64,000 nucleotides of DNA from an uncultured Bacteroidaceae bacterium (lineage in GTDB: Bacteria > Bacteroidota > Bacteroidia > Bacteroidales > Bacteroidaceae): NCBI GenBank assembly GCA_934271655.1, contig CAKQRW010000006.1, forward strand, positions 1 to 64,000, given 5' to 3'. A model generated the notes under the pieces. The model did not search any database and was not told the origin of the DNA. It was given only the letters and a program-made list of their open reading frames with translations. Positions 34,547-44,930 of the stretch are shown piece after piece. The number at the start of each line of letters is the position of its first letter. The stretch's first letter is position 1. The translations under genes were made by a program, and so were the position numbers.

Positions 34547-35920
34547 TTACTTGTTTTCGTATGTCACGACAATCTTGCTGCCATATGTGCCCGTGATATT
34601 CTCCAGATCCTTGAAGCTGAGGAAATCAATGGTGAGCACGTTGTCTGAGAAAGAAGCGTTGAGGTTGACATCAGCCACCTTGTTCTCATAATCACCTGTG
34701 TCAGTTGGAACCATGTATGCGATATGCTCCATAGCAGGGAAGTAGGATGAAGTCTTCACGCTGCTGTTGAGCAACATGCCCACAAAGATGTCCTCACCCT
34801 GGTAGATGTAAGAGAACATGTCAAGGAGATAGCGCACATCAATAGTGCCAGGAACGGCGTGCACCTTAGCTGGGCTGAATGTCACATCGCCGCCAAAAGA
34901 CAAAGATGAGAGACTCTTGTCGCTGTATTCAGCCGACGTGAGCTGAAGGCCACGATACCAATTGTCCTTATTCAATACAGAGGCAAGCGTGTTGTCATCA
35001 TTATAAGTCCAGTAATCATACTTGGTCGTAGGATATTCGTCCTCTGCGTATGCAGCGAGGCTCTTGACCACCTTGCCATTCTCCATAGTGAACTCAAGCG
35101 GCTTGTCGGAGAGCGGGCTTGTGGCAGAGACTGTGTTGCCAGAATAAGAGAAGCTATAAGAGAGGCCTTCCTGAGAGTCAATGGCCTTGAGAGTGCCATC
35201 CTCATTATAAGAGAAGTTCATTGTGACACTTGTCGCGCCAATCATAGCCAGCAGTCCATTCTCGAAATACACGCTCTTTATGCGCTTTGGCTGATAGACA
35301 TAAGCAGAGCCAAGGTCCCACATGTTTGCGCCACGATGCAGTACCACCTCATACTCGCCCTCAGCTATGCTTGGCATATCAAAAGAGGCACCATCGGCAG
35401 TCACATTGACTGCGACAAAGTTTGGACGCTTAATCACATCCATTCTGCTCTTAGAGGCATTGTCGGCATCAGCAAACTCCAGCACATCGCCCTCACGGAA
35501 ACCGATGCCGCTGACGCTTACCTTGCCAGCAGCAAGAGCCATCTCGTCAGGCACAGCCACAGCTGTCACAGGTACGGCAGGGGCAGTCAGCGCCACGGTG
35601 CCAATAGGCCAGCTGTTCTTGCCGTCGCTCAGCACTACGCTTGCCGTGCCCTCGGTGAGAGTGTATGGCACCTCAAAAGTAGCTCCGTTGGCAGAAAACT
35701 TTGCGCTGACGACAACAGGTGTCCCGTCAACAAGCTGGAGCTGGATAGACTGTCCGTCAGCAAAGCCCTGTCCCTGGATAGTCATCTCTGAGCCTATCTG
35801 GGCTGTTGCTGGGATGACCACACCTGTCAATGGGTTCTTTACTGGATCATCGTCTGATGAACATGCTGAGAAGGTGATGATGGCACACAACATCAGCATC
35901 AATGAAATCACTTTTTTCAT
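34547..35920 (-). CDS. IPT/TIG-repeat lipoprotein
   Basis: A 457-residue surface-type lipoprotein: MKKVISLMLMLCAIITFSAC with lipobox and the acidic SSDDD after it. Two IPT/TIG-like immunoglobulin modules follow (about 35-110, VIPATAQIGSEMTIQGQGF; and 115-210, VAVPDEMALAAGKVSVSGIG F), then a beta-rich C-terminal region (VTMNFSYNEDGTLKAIDSQE) like the DUF4595-type repeats. It is last in the SusCD operon and probably extends the outer-membrane complex on the cell face. Ligand unknown. Confidence 0.8.
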   Translation of the reverse strand: MKKVISLMLMLCAIITFSACSSDDDPVKNPLTGVVIPATAQIGSEMTIQGQGFADGQSIQLQLVDGTPVVVSAKFSANGATFEVPYTLTEGTASVVLSDGKNSWPIGTVALTAPAVPVTAVAVPDEMALAAGKVSVSGIGFREGDVLEFADADNASKSRMDVIKRPNFVAVNVTADGASFDMPSIAEGEYEVVLHRGANMWDLGSAYVYQPKRIKSVYFENGLLAMIGATSVTMNFSYNEDGTLKAIDSQEGLSYSFSYSGNTVSATSPLSDKPLEFTMENGKVVKSLAAYAEDEYPTTKYDYWTYNDDNTLASVLNKDNWYRGLQLTSAEYSDKSLSSLSFGGDVTFSPAKVHAVPGTIDVRYLLDMFSYIYQGEDIFVGMLLNSSVKTSSYFPAMEHIAYMVPTDTGDYENKVADVNLNASFSDNVLTIDFLSFKDLENITGTYGSKIVVTYENK

Positions 35921-35998
35921 GATTCTTCTTTTTAGGGGTTAAACATATAAGTTGATTGATTATAATCTTCGTGTTGCCTGCGGCTGTCACTTCTTGGC

Positions 35999-37357
35999 CT
36001 ACAGTCCCTTCAGGCTGTCAAGTATCTTCACCGTGTCGTCGCTCGAAGGGCGAGTCATGTCAGGATTGACTATGCGTCCGTCAGGACCAATGAGAATGAA
36101 GCGCGGGATGCCGTTGATGCGGTAGTCAGCCTGAAACTGCGAGCCTGTGCCTATGTGCAACTGTGTGCCCGCCAGCTCGCCACTCTTCACGCGCGCTTCC
36201 CACTTAGACTTATCTTTGTCAATAGACAGCCCCACAAAAGCTATGTTCCTGCCATCATACCTCTTCTCCAGATTCTTCAGGTAAGGCAGCTCCTTCTGGC
36301 AAGGGCCGCACCATGTAGCCCACATGTCTATGTAGACATACTTGCCGCGAAACTCACGCAGCGACATCTCCCTGCCGCTGATGTCTACGCCCTTGAAGTC
36401 GGGCGACTGACGGCCCACGGCAGCCTTGTCCCATTTGGCGCAAGCCTGCTTGAATATTTCATTCAGCCGAGGCGAGGTGACATAAGCGTAATACACGTTC
36501 TGCAGGTCTGTGATGTTGTCTGTGCCGTTGCCCTCCACATAAGTGAAAGCCACATGATGAATGAGCGACTCGCGCACCTTCTCGTTCTCAAAGTGCTCAC
36601 CCATATAGTTCATCTCAGCCACCACCTTCTGGTAGTACTGGCGCACATCCTTATTCTCCTCATCGAGCACATGTGAGGTCTCAATCATGTAGTTGCGGTA
36701 CTCGTCAATGTCGGCCAAGTCGGCATCTTCACGCACATACTGCCTCAGCGTCTTGTAGTAGTCATCGCCAAGCACCATGGTGGTGTCCTGCGTGAGATAA
36801 AGATGGCTGACAGGATACATCAGCATGGCGTTGGCGTAGAAATACGTGATGCGCCCCTCTTCCATCTTCACAAACTTGTCATCAGCGGCAAACTTGCGCG
36901 CCTTCAGCAGACGCTTCATAGAGGCCATCTTGGCCTCCACGGCCTTGCGGAATTGCTCCCAGGGCAGCGAATAGTTGTCATCGGGCAGTCCCACCACCTG
37001 AATCTTGTTGAGATAGTCCACCGCCTTCTCATTGCCACCCTTCACAGAGAAGGTGTTGTCGAAGTCGGCAGCATCAAACGAGATAGTCATCTCGTCACCT
37101 TTATGCAAATATATATTCTTGAATTTCTCGCCATAATACACCTTGGCATAGAGGGCGTCCATGCCCTCAATATCTGCCGTGGCCTTGCCTTCCACAAGCG
37201 GAAACTCATTCACACTCATGTGATAGACCAGCACTACCGAACCAGCCACAGGGTTCTTCACATCGAAATGTACCTTGAAGCCCTCTGCTGCCCTTATGCC
37301 AACTGCCAGTGTCAGGAGCAGCAGCATATATGCCATCCTTCTTTTCATCATAGTCAT
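35999..37357 (-). CDS. TlpA/ResA-like thiol-disulfide protein with DUF4369-like N-terminus
   Basis: A 452-residue exported thioredoxin-fold protein. It starts MTMMKRRMAYMLLLLTLAVG with signal cleavage near IRAAEG; MKRRM nine bases downstream is the other choice. An N-terminal beta domain (about 25-120, VHFDVKNPVAGSVVLVYHM) resembles DUF4369. A helical middle follows, and the C-terminal thioredoxin domain has the active site DMWATWCGPCQKELPYL (CGPC). It should reduce or exchange disulfides in the periplasm. Its place in a SusC/SusD operon suggests the imported substrate is a thiol or disulfide compound or a peptide; that is inferred. Confidence 0.85.
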   Translation of the reverse strand: MTMMKRRMAYMLLLLTLAVGIRAAEGFKVHFDVKNPVAGSVVLVYHMSVNEFPLVEGKATADIEGMDALYAKVYYGEKFKNIYLHKGDEMTISFDAADFDNTFSVKGGNEKAVDYLNKIQVVGLPDDNYSLPWEQFRKAVEAKMASMKRLLKARKFAADDKFVKMEEGRITYFYANAMLMYPVSHLYLTQDTTMVLGDDYYKTLRQYVREDADLADIDEYRNYMIETSHVLDEENKDVRQYYQKVVAEMNYMGEHFENEKVRESLIHHVAFTYVEGNGTDNITDLQNVYYAYVTSPRLNEIFKQACAKWDKAAVGRQSPDFKGVDISGREMSLREFRGKYVYIDMWATWCGPCQKELPYLKNLEKRYDGRNIAFVGLSIDKDKSKWEARVKSGELAGTQLHIGTGSQFQADYRINGIPRFILIGPDGRIVNPDMTRPSSDDTVKILDSLKGL

Positions 37358-37521
37358 TTTTCTTCTTTTATGTGCTTTTAACAACAAACAATTAAATGCT
37401 TTTATAATAAACAATCCTCATACCATTGCAGGCAGAATCTGAAAAGTATCTCTCATCGGCAAAACTTATTGTCATGATTCACGATATTGCCATGAATCGT
37501 GGAAATGATCAGCCATACCCA

Positions 37522-39099
37522 TCAGTTGGTGCGCTCACGGTAAGTAGCGTCAACAATCTTCGCAAAACCAGTGTACACCTTAGGCTTCACAGAAGAGAAA
37601 TCGCCCTCCGTCACTATGCCGTTATAGATGCGCAGAGTGCCTTCGCCACCCTTCTCCGATGCCACCACCAAGTCGTAGTCGTGGATAGACGCGGCATTCT
37701 GGTAGAGGTTGAACTTCATCATTGTGACTGTCTCACCAGCAAGCTCAAATTGCTCCTCCGCCTTCAGCGGCTTCTCCGACAGGTTGACACGGTAGACAGT
37801 GCCACCGACAGAGTAGTACATGTAGTTTCTCAACGAGCTAAAGGCGAAGTGCTCAGCCTCCGAAATGCCCTCACAGCCGCTCATATCGCCATAATAAGCC
37901 TTGCCAATAGCGAAAGTGCAGTCAGCGTAGCATAGCATGTCGCCGAGCTGTATGCCATACAGAAGAAGCTTCTGCCCATCCCTCAGCAGCGTGTATGTCA
38001 CACCCATCTTAGCGTTGCCAGGGTCATAGCATGTATTCTCCATATACACAAAGTCGAGTCCTTCGGGATATTCATCAAAAGCGGAACCTGTGACCATGTC
38101 GCTGCCCTTATAGCCTGTGGCTATGCTCTCCATCTCCTCCATGGTGTGGCAAGACTTGTCAGAAAGCGAGAGTCCCATCAGAAAGGGGCAGCACGACATG
38201 AATCGCCTGTTCTCCTCGTCATATAAAAGATATATTGAGGCATATGATGTGGCTCCCACATTAGAACCCACATACGGAGCCATACGCCCTGTCTTGCTGG
38301 CAGAGGCGAAGAGTCCCTGTATGCCCATGTTAGCCGCCGTGTAAGCCACGCCATCGCTCACGCACACTCTCATCATGCCGCTTTGGTCGCTCACCATGCC
38401 ATGAGGGTGCAGCTCCAGCGACTTAGCCACCTCATACTTGAAGGAATATTCCTTCTTCCACGCAAAATTGTTCTTCGACAGCCTCGTAGCCCCATCTGCG
38501 GTAAAGAGGTAGAAAGGTGAGTCGCTGTTGCCATTGCGCGGCACATACTGTATGGCATATGGATGGTTCAGCTCAGGCATTCCGCTGCCGCTGAGCACAT
38601 CAGCGTAAGTCTTTCCTGTCACGTCAGAGATGATGTCCAGCCGCGCCTTCCCATCAGCGTCACACAACACCATCCATCCCTCCGACGAGGAGTCGCTGAC
38701 TGTGAGCGAGCAACTCTTTCTCCAGAACAGTCCCGACTTCTTTTCCGTCATAGTGAAATAGAGTTTGTACTCACCAGCGTTGAGTGTCACTTCCTCGCGC
38801 AGATGCTTATCATTACTGAGCGTCGTCACCTCGTTGTCACCCGCATTATTTATCACTTTCCACTCGTAAGTGTAAGCATCAGCGTCTGTGATGTTATCGC
38901 CAAGTGATGGATCCAGACTCAGCTCATCATGTATAAGCACAGATATCTTATCTGGCAGGCCTGTGATGTCAGGCTCATTGAGAGAGTGGTAGTCGTAGTT
39001 GCCCTCGTCTTGCGAGCATCCTGCCGCCAGCAGCCCCATAAGCACGGCTATCACCATAGCCATGTTTTCTATTGTTTTGCGTATCATCAACTTATTCAT
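37522..39099 (-). CDS. PKD-like family lipoprotein
   Basis: A 525-residue lipoprotein (AVLMGLLAAGC lipobox, then SQDEGNYDYHSLNEPDITGL) matching the PKD-like (PKD_2-type) proteins that regularly accompany SusC, SusD and DUF4843 genes. An N-terminal Ig/PKD-like domain (about 40-130, AYTYEWKVINNAGDNEVTTL) is followed by a larger region that reads like a beta-propeller (SEGWMVLCDADGKARLDIIS, HGMVSDQSGMMRVCVSDGVA). Likely surface-exposed and part of the uptake complex. Function within the complex is not known. Confidence 0.82.
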   Translation of the reverse strand: MNKLMIRKTIENMAMVIAVLMGLLAAGCSQDEGNYDYHSLNEPDITGLPDKISVLIHDELSLDPSLGDNITDADAYTYEWKVINNAGDNEVTTLSNDKHLREEVTLNAGEYKLYFTMTEKKSGLFWRKSCSLTVSDSSSEGWMVLCDADGKARLDIISDVTGKTYADVLSGSGMPELNHPYAIQYVPRNGNSDSPFYLFTADGATRLSKNNFAWKKEYSFKYEVAKSLELHPHGMVSDQSGMMRVCVSDGVAYTAANMGIQGLFASASKTGRMAPYVGSNVGATSYASIYLLYDEENRRFMSCCPFLMGLSLSDKSCHTMEEMESIATGYKGSDMVTGSAFDEYPEGLDFVYMENTCYDPGNAKMGVTYTLLRDGQKLLLYGIQLGDMLCYADCTFAIGKAYYGDMSGCEGISEAEHFAFSSLRNYMYYSVGGTVYRVNLSEKPLKAEEQFELAGETVTMMKFNLYQNAASIHDYDLVVASEKGGEGTLRIYNGIVTEGDFSSVKPKVYTGFAKIVDATYRERTN

Positions 39100-39211
39100 T
39101 CTGCAAGCCGTTGTTAATAATGTTAATATCTTTTCATACTGTTCACAACTCCATACACGGCCGCTTATGTTTTCCGCAGCTCCGTGTCATGCAGTCGTTC
39201 TTTCCACTCGC

Positions 39212-39994
39212 TCATTTGGCAGCAAACAGGAGAGCATTGCCATTGCTGTCGAAAGCGTCTGTGTCATACTTCTCCCCTTTGTTGCGGAGAGCCTGCTGCT
39301 CGTTCACATAACTCTGCATCTCCGAACTTACATAAGACTGCATGGCAAGCGTCATCTGGCTCTCGTCATTGAAAGCAGCAGGGTCGAGGTCAAGCACCTT
39401 GCAGGCCAGTTCAAACTTCTGCTGCGTGAAGTCTCCCAGCAAGTCTTCCTCCCAAGCCTTCGGAGCTGCTGTAAACTGGTCGGAAAAGACTATCGTGTAG
39501 GCAAGCGTAGTCACCTCCACGCCATTGGCATTGTCTTCCTTTGTCACAGGCAAAGAGAAATTATCATTGCTTATCAAAGCCACCCTGACATGCTTCTTCT
39601 GGCTTTTCAGAACCTGAGTGCGCTTCAGCGTGACAGTATAGTCCACCGTTGTGGCTCCAGCAGGCATCTCCGCCTTGGCAGGCAACACATAGTCTGTGCC
39701 CTCTTGGGCATCCTCCGAATAGACCGATATGCCTATCTCCCTGTCCTCATCTGCCGGACGTCCCACCAGCTGCACCCTGACAGGCACCTGCATCTCGTCT
39801 CCCTTCTGATATACAAACGTCACATCAGTAGAGTCTTGCAGCACATTGGTGTTGGTGCGGTTATTCAGATAGACGCCGCTTATGTCCTGAAAGTTATCTG
39901 GCGTCTGCTCGCTGCAAGCCGTCATCAGCGGCACAGCCAGCACAAAAGCCATGAGCGGCATCACAAAACAATATCCTATCTTATTCTTCATCAT
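39212..39994 (-). CDS. DUF4843 lipoprotein
   Basis: A 260-residue lipoprotein (FVLAVPLMTAC lipobox) with the DUF4843 pattern: ISGVYLNNRTNTN, then a Calx-beta-like sandwich (VPVRVQLVGRPADEDREIGI, DYTVTLKRTQVLKSQKKHVR), then a helical C-terminus. The family is found almost only next to SusD genes. Presumed accessory subunit at the cell surface. Lies between susD and the PKD-like gene in the same operon. Confidence 0.85.
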   Translation of the reverse strand: MMKNKIGYCFVMPLMAFVLAVPLMTACSEQTPDNFQDISGVYLNNRTNTNVLQDSTDVTFVYQKGDEMQVPVRVQLVGRPADEDREIGISVYSEDAQEGTDYVLPAKAEMPAGATTVDYTVTLKRTQVLKSQKKHVRVALISNDNFSLPVTKEDNANGVEVTTLAYTIVFSDQFTAAPKAWEEDLLGDFTQQKFELACKVLDLDPAAFNDESQMTLAMQSYVSSEMQSYVNEQQALRNKGEKYDTDAFDSNGNALLFAAK

Positions 39995-40083
39995 GTCTTA
40001 TTCTTTATTAAGCGTTCACTTTTTCAAGAACCGCACTCTTGCCTCATCGCCAGCAAGCACAGTTCTGCTATCCACTTGCCGAT

Positions 40084-41538
40084 TCACCTGTTGTCAGTCT
40101 CAGAGTCTGGCAGCGGCACCACAAACACAAGATCGCTCGCCTTGGTGTTCTTGCTGCTTGACGATGACGATATGATGTCGCTGTAGAGCCTCTTGTAGAG
40201 ATAGAATAGCTGTCCCTCTCCATAAAGCTCGCGTATGTACTCATACTTCAGCAGGTCTGGGGTGAGTGTCTGCAAGCCAGCCACGCCACGGTTCTTGCGC
40301 AGCAGATTGACATACTGCACGCCAGCCGACAGTTGGTCACCCTGGCTCTCCGCTGCAATGAGCAACATCTCTCCGAGACGCAGCATAGGAATCATAGTGT
40401 TCTGTATGCTTCCATCTGCCACCATGTCACTATACTTATAGAAGTACCTGTTGCTTCCGGTAGCTATCCAGTTGGCACGGTATCTGTAGTCATCAGGATA
40501 ACCTCCTGTCTGCGCTGCGCCTCCATACACTATATTGTCCATCAGTCCGTTGTCCATGCGAAACACATAGTTAGGCAGGCGCGACGGGTCATAATAGCTT
40601 TTGAAGATATTGCCACGTTTTGTGTTGCTCAAGGCAAAGATGACCTCTGATGAGAAAATGCGGTCAGGGTCGGCAGGCGAACCCACCACCAGACTCTTGT
40701 CCACAAACGAAAAGATGCCTGAGTCCACTGTCTTTATCACATCCGTGGCATATTTCAAGGCCTTCTCCTTATCTCCCACATAGAGATAAGCCCGCGCCAA
40801 GAGAGCCTCAACAGCGTAGTAGTTGAGCCGCAAGGCGCGGTAGCGCGTGAAATTGCTGGTGCCGTCAGCAGCCCCGCTCATCATGGTGCCCTCCGTCTTC
40901 ACAGGGTCGTTGGCCAGGAGCACACGCGCATTCTCAAGGTCATCTATCACCTTCTCAGCCACATCAGCGGCGGAAAGCAGCGGCTCAGGCGTGTTGGTCA
41001 CCCTTGTGTAATAAGGAATGGCCGTAGCCTCGCTGTCCTTCGAGTATACCGGGCCGAAGAGACGCAGCATGTCAAAGTGCAGCATGGCACGCAGAGCCAT
41101 GGCCTCCCCCTTCACCATGTAGTAGTTGCCGCTGGAGAAGAGGCTGCTCTTGTCGTCTATGCTCTCAAGAATCTTGTTGCAGTTGAGTATGAGCGCATAA
41201 GCCTTGTTCCATGTCTGGTCGAGGCGTCCGCGCCAATACTCTGTGCCATATTGGTAGGAGGCAAGGTCCTTATAGTTGCCCCACACGCTGTTGTCAGAGC
41301 CTATGGCATATGCTCCGCCCATCACTTCCAGCATCTCCACCGAGAGAGTCTTGCCATAGAGAGCCTCGTCATTGAGGTCTATGTATATGCCATTCAGCAT
41401 CTTCTGGTAGCCCTCCTCACTTTTCATGAGTTCGTTCTCTGATATTTTGTCGTATGGCTTTACGTCCAGCCAGTCGTCGCACGACATGAGCGCAAGGCAG
41501 AATGCCGCCATCAGCATAGTATAGATTTTTTTCTTCAT
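40084..41538 (-). CDS. SusD/RagB-family nutrient-binding lipoprotein
   Basis: The 484-residue lid protein of a SusCD transporter. It starts MKKKIYTMLMAAFCLALMSC, a lipoprotein signal, 20 bases after the susC stop; the open frame continues upstream into susC but is not used. The opening DDWLDVKPYDKISENELMKS, the TPR-like helices (ALILNCNKILESI, GEAMALRAMLHFDMLRLFGP) and a C-terminal SusD domain ending with VFVVPLPDSETDNR are typical. It binds substrate at the surface and caps the barrel. The cargo is not evident, and no glycosidase is in the operon. Confidence 0.93.
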   Translation of the reverse strand: MKKKIYTMLMAAFCLALMSCDDWLDVKPYDKISENELMKSEEGYQKMLNGIYIDLNDEALYGKTLSVEMLEVMGGAYAIGSDNSVWGNYKDLASYQYGTEYWRGRLDQTWNKAYALILNCNKILESIDDKSSLFSSGNYYMVKGEAMALRAMLHFDMLRLFGPVYSKDSEATAIPYYTRVTNTPEPLLSAADVAEKVIDDLENARVLLANDPVKTEGTMMSGAADGTSNFTRYRALRLNYYAVEALLARAYLYVGDKEKALKYATDVIKTVDSGIFSFVDKSLVVGSPADPDRIFSSEVIFALSNTKRGNIFKSYYDPSRLPNYVFRMDNGLMDNIVYGGAAQTGGYPDDYRYRANWIATGSNRYFYKYSDMVADGSIQNTMIPMLRLGEMLLIAAESQGDQLSAGVQYVNLLRKNRGVAGLQTLTPDLLKYEYIRELYGEGQLFYLYKRLYSDIISSSSSSKNTKASDLVFVVPLPDSETDNR

Positions 41539-41558
41539 GTAACGCTTCTTTTGTAAGT

Positions 41559-44500
41559 TTAGAATGTTGCGCCAAGAGAGAACGACACCGTTCGGGCAAA
41601 CGGATAGTCTATGCCTCGCTCTGCCTTGATGGTAGACCAGCGGAAGATGTCGTTCATGCATGCCTGCACAGTGAGGGCCTGCACGCCCAGCCGCTTGGCC
41701 ACGGCGAGCGGAAACTCATACCCCACGTTGAGCGATTCGAGAGTGAGCGTGTTGTCGTCCATCACGAAACGCGATGACTTGTCGGTCTTCTGCACCATAG
41801 AGATGCCCTTATAGAGAGCTTCGCGGTTGCCTGCGCTCCATCGGTCATAAAGGGCCCGCTTGTCCTGGTTGTTGTACACGTCGGCCGTACTTATATTCTC
41901 CACCTTGTCGAAGAGCGAGCTGTTGAACTGCTGTCCGCCCACCTGGTAACGGAAATAGCATCCGAAAGAGAATCCCTTGTAATAGAAGGTGGTGCCTATC
42001 AGTCCCTCCACGTCTGGCTCTGTGTCGCCGCATACCACCTCATCGCTCGCATCGTATGTAAATGAGTAGCTGCCGTCTTTCTTGATGAAAAGTTCCTTTC
42101 CCGTGGCAGGGTCAATGCCGGCAGAGCGCACAGCCCATATGGCAGTAGGGCTGCCTCCGTCATAGTATCGTGTGGTGCTGTGTAGCTCAGCCTTTCCACT
42201 CTCATTGAGCGCGCTGAAGGCGTTGCCTATATTGGCATACTCCGACTTGGAGTGTGTGGCGCTCACAGAGATGTTCCAGTTGATGCGTCTCTCAGGCATA
42301 TATACTGGTGAGTACTTCACAGTCGCCTCCCATCCGTGAGTCTTCTGCTTGCCTGCATTGAGAGCCTCACTTGTCACACCCATAGACCCAGGTGTGGTTA
42401 TGATGGCAAGCAGCGGGTCTGTATTCTTTATGTAGTAGTCGAGAGTGACATTGAGGCGGTTGCCAAGGGTGGTCACGTCTGCCCCTACATTATAGTTTAT
42501 TGTCTCTTGCCATGCCAGCTGCTTGTTGCCCAGTCCGCTCACCACCACTCCTGTGCCAAACACATTGGTCATCAGACTATTGAACATGTAAGTGGTGTAC
42601 GCCTGATAGGCAGAGAAGTTCTGGTTGCCCGGATTGCCCACAGAGGCACGCAGCTTCAGCAGCTGAAAGAGTCTGTTGCGCTGCATCCATTCCTCATTGT
42701 GAATGTTCCATCCCAGTCCAACAGACCAAGTGGTGCGGAACCTGTTGTCTGTGCCAAACATCGAGGCACCGTCGCTGCGTAGATTGACATCGGCCAGATA
42801 GCGGTTGTCGTAAGCATATCCTCCATTGAGATAGAAGCTTGACGCGTGCTTCACGCTCTCCGTATAGCTTGGCTTGCCTCCAGATGGATAGCTGTTGGCG
42901 AAAGATGGGGCTGCAAACATGTCATCGGTGAAGCCTGTGGCTGAATAGCCGTTAGACTTGCTTGCCGTGTTGCTGAAATTGAATCCTGCCACAGCGTTCA
43001 CCTGATGTTTGCCTGAGAACAGGCGGCCATATGTGGCAGACACGTCACCCTCGTAGTACAGATACTTCTGCAGGGTATGAGTGAAGAGCCCCTTTTGCGT
43101 CTCATCTTTATCGTCAAACTGCGTATGCTCCGGTGAGAGGCGTGTGTCTTGCGTGTCATCATACTTGGTGATTCCAAACTTTCCGCGCAGACGGAGGTCG
43201 TCTGTGGCAAACCACTCTGCTATGAAGTTGTTGGTGAATCCGGTGCGCTGCCCCTTGTCATAGTTGTTGAGATGGGCATTCCACAGAGGGTTGGACACAG
43301 GATTGTCGTTGAGCCCGTCTGCCGGATAATACAGGTATTTATTCACCTTGCCATCGGCTCCATACTTGCGGTAGTAAGGATTGGCAAGAGCATACTCGCT
43401 GAAAGAGACAGCCGGGTCGTTGGTCTCCAGATAGTCGACAGAGAGCTTGTTGCTGAACTGGAACTTGCCCGTGCGGTACACAAGGTCGATGTTTCCTCCG
43501 AGAGTCTCACGGTCCGAGCCCTTCATCACTCCGTTCACCATGCCATAGTTAAGTCCTATGCCATAGCGTATGTTCTGCTCGCCTCCCTCCGCGTATATGT
43601 TATGCTTATGGGTGAAACCCGTGCGCAGAGGCACTGAAAGCCAGTAGGTGTCTACGCCCTGCTCTATCTCACGCAGCCTGGAGTTGTAAAGATCGTCGAG
43701 CTTGATCTGGTTGAAAGGGTCATTGGTGTTGTCGCGATACACGCCTGCCAGCCTCTCAAACTCCAGTTTCTCACGGGAGTTCATCAGGTTGTAGTCCGTC
43801 AGGTCAGCAAAATCCAGAGAGTAGTCTCCCTTATACGACACCTGCAGCTTGCCCTTCTCCGGCACCTTCGTCTCGATGACCACCACGCCATTGGCCGCCT
43901 TCGAGCCATAGATGGCTGTGGAAGCGGCATCTTTCAGAAGGGTGACAGATGCCACACGGTTCATGTTAAGGTTCATCACAGTCTCAAGCGTTGTCTCGAA
44001 GCCGTCAAGGATAAACAGCGGCTGGTTGGGGTCGGTGCCATACTCTTCCTTGAATCCCACCACGCTCGACTTGCCCCTTATCTCCACATCAGGCATCTTG
44101 TTAGGATTGGATCCTGTCAGGTTATTGTCCATTATCTTGAACGAGGGGTCGAGTGTCTTCAGGCTCTGCAATATGTTTTGTGCTCCCACACTCTTCAGCT
44201 CCTCTATCTTGAAGGTGGTGGAAGAGCCTGTGAAACTCTCTTTCTTGCGGCGGTAGACACCAGTCACCACCACATCCTTTATATCCTGTGCCTCCACCTT
44301 CATCACTACCTTGGCAAATGCCGCGCCGTTCTTTCCGTCATAGCGCACAAGCATCTTTTTGTAGCCGATGAAGGAGAAGACGATGTTGCATCCAGCCTTT
44401 TCGACAGGCAGGGAGAAACGGCCATCCACATCGGTAGCCACGCCCTGCGATGTGCCCTCTATATAGACAGCCACACCTGGCATAGGCTGGCCGTCCACCT

Positions 44501-44678
44501 CATCATACACCCTGCCCTTCACCACAGCAGGCTTGGCATCGGCTGCATGGAGCGCATGGCCAGGAGCAGAAGTATCTGTCTGGGCACAAGCATCGCTTAC
44601 ATCAAGCGGCGACAGGCAGGCAAGCGCCATAAGCCACCTGGCTGTGAGGATGCTCATATTACCTTTATCCATAAACAT
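41559..44678 (-). CDS. SusC/RagA-family TonB-linked outer-membrane transporter
   Basis: A 1039-residue TonB-dependent barrel. A signal peptide (LTARWLMALACLSPLDVSDA CA) precedes a carboxypeptidase-regulatory-like domain (VKGRVYDEVDGQPMPGVAVY). A TonB-box-like stretch follows (KDVVVTGVYRRKKESFTG), then the plug (PDVEIRGKSSVVG, LFILDGFETTLETVMNLN, KDAASTAIYGSKAANGVVVI) and the barrel ending in AERGIDYPFARTVSFSLGATF. It imports a large substrate using TonB energy together with SusD. A start at the second Met (44672) is possible. The operon lacks carbohydrate enzymes. Confidence 0.94.
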   Translation of the reverse strand: MFMDKGNMSILTARWLMALACLSPLDVSDACAQTDTSAPGHALHAADAKPAVVKGRVYDEVDGQPMPGVAVYIEGTSQGVATDVDGRFSLPVEKAGCNIVFSFIGYKKMLVRYDGKNGAAFAKVVMKVEAQDIKDVVVTGVYRRKKESFTGSSTTFKIEELKSVGAQNILQSLKTLDPSFKIMDNNLTGSNPNKMPDVEIRGKSSVVGFKEEYGTDPNQPLFILDGFETTLETVMNLNMNRVASVTLLKDAASTAIYGSKAANGVVVIETKVPEKGKLQVSYKGDYSLDFADLTDYNLMNSREKLEFERLAGVYRDNTNDPFNQIKLDDLYNSRLREIEQGVDTYWLSVPLRTGFTHKHNIYAEGGEQNIRYGIGLNYGMVNGVMKGSDRETLGGNIDLVYRTGKFQFSNKLSVDYLETNDPAVSFSEYALANPYYRKYGADGKVNKYLYYPADGLNDNPVSNPLWNAHLNNYDKGQRTGFTNNFIAEWFATDDLRLRGKFGITKYDDTQDTRLSPEHTQFDDKDETQKGLFTHTLQKYLYYEGDVSATYGRLFSGKHQVNAVAGFNFSNTASKSNGYSATGFTDDMFAAPSFANSYPSGGKPSYTESVKHASSFYLNGGYAYDNRYLADVNLRSDGASMFGTDNRFRTTWSVGLGWNIHNEEWMQRNRLFQLLKLRASVGNPGNQNFSAYQAYTTYMFNSLMTNVFGTGVVVSGLGNKQLAWQETINYNVGADVTTLGNRLNVTLDYYIKNTDPLLAIITTPGSMGVTSEALNAGKQKTHGWEATVKYSPVYMPERRINWNISVSATHSKSEYANIGNAFSALNESGKAELHSTTRYYDGGSPTAIWAVRSAGIDPATGKELFIKKDGSYSFTYDASDEVVCGDTEPDVEGLIGTTFYYKGFSFGCYFRYQVGGQQFNSSLFDKVENISTADVYNNQDKRALYDRWSAGNREALYKGISMVQKTDKSSRFVMDDNTLTLESLNVGYEFPLAVAKRLGVQALTVQACMNDIFRWSTIKAERGIDYPFARTVSFSLGATF

Positions 44679-44896
44679 TTTTCTTTTTTATCTGCGATAT
44701 ATACTAATGTAAAGCAAGCTTTCACATGCAAATTTAAGCATTATTATCATATAGTCGGCCCTACCGATGGATATATTTAAGCTACCGCAGTCTTTTTGGG
44801 CATTTTAAAAGATTTCCATATGATTGTTCGAGCCATCCACACCGCATGCAGAAGCCGCTCTCCGCCATGGCTTTCCATCTTCCAGCCACATGCGAC

Positions 44897-44930
44897 AACA
44901 AAAAAAGGAAGAAGAGCCTCAAAGGCTCTC
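44897..44930 (-). terminator. Terminator overlapping the end of the AraC-type regulator gene
   Basis: In the minus direction AGAGCCT pairs with AGGCTCT (44913-44929), followed after four bases by a run of seven T. The hairpin includes the stop codon. The rest of the gap to susC (44679-44896) shows no gene. Confidence 0.65.

Noticed and set aside
38999..40186. Plus-strand open frame of 395 codons
   Set aside because: Antisense to the PKD-like, DUF4843 and susD genes, with no domain and His/Arg-rich composition typical of shadows.
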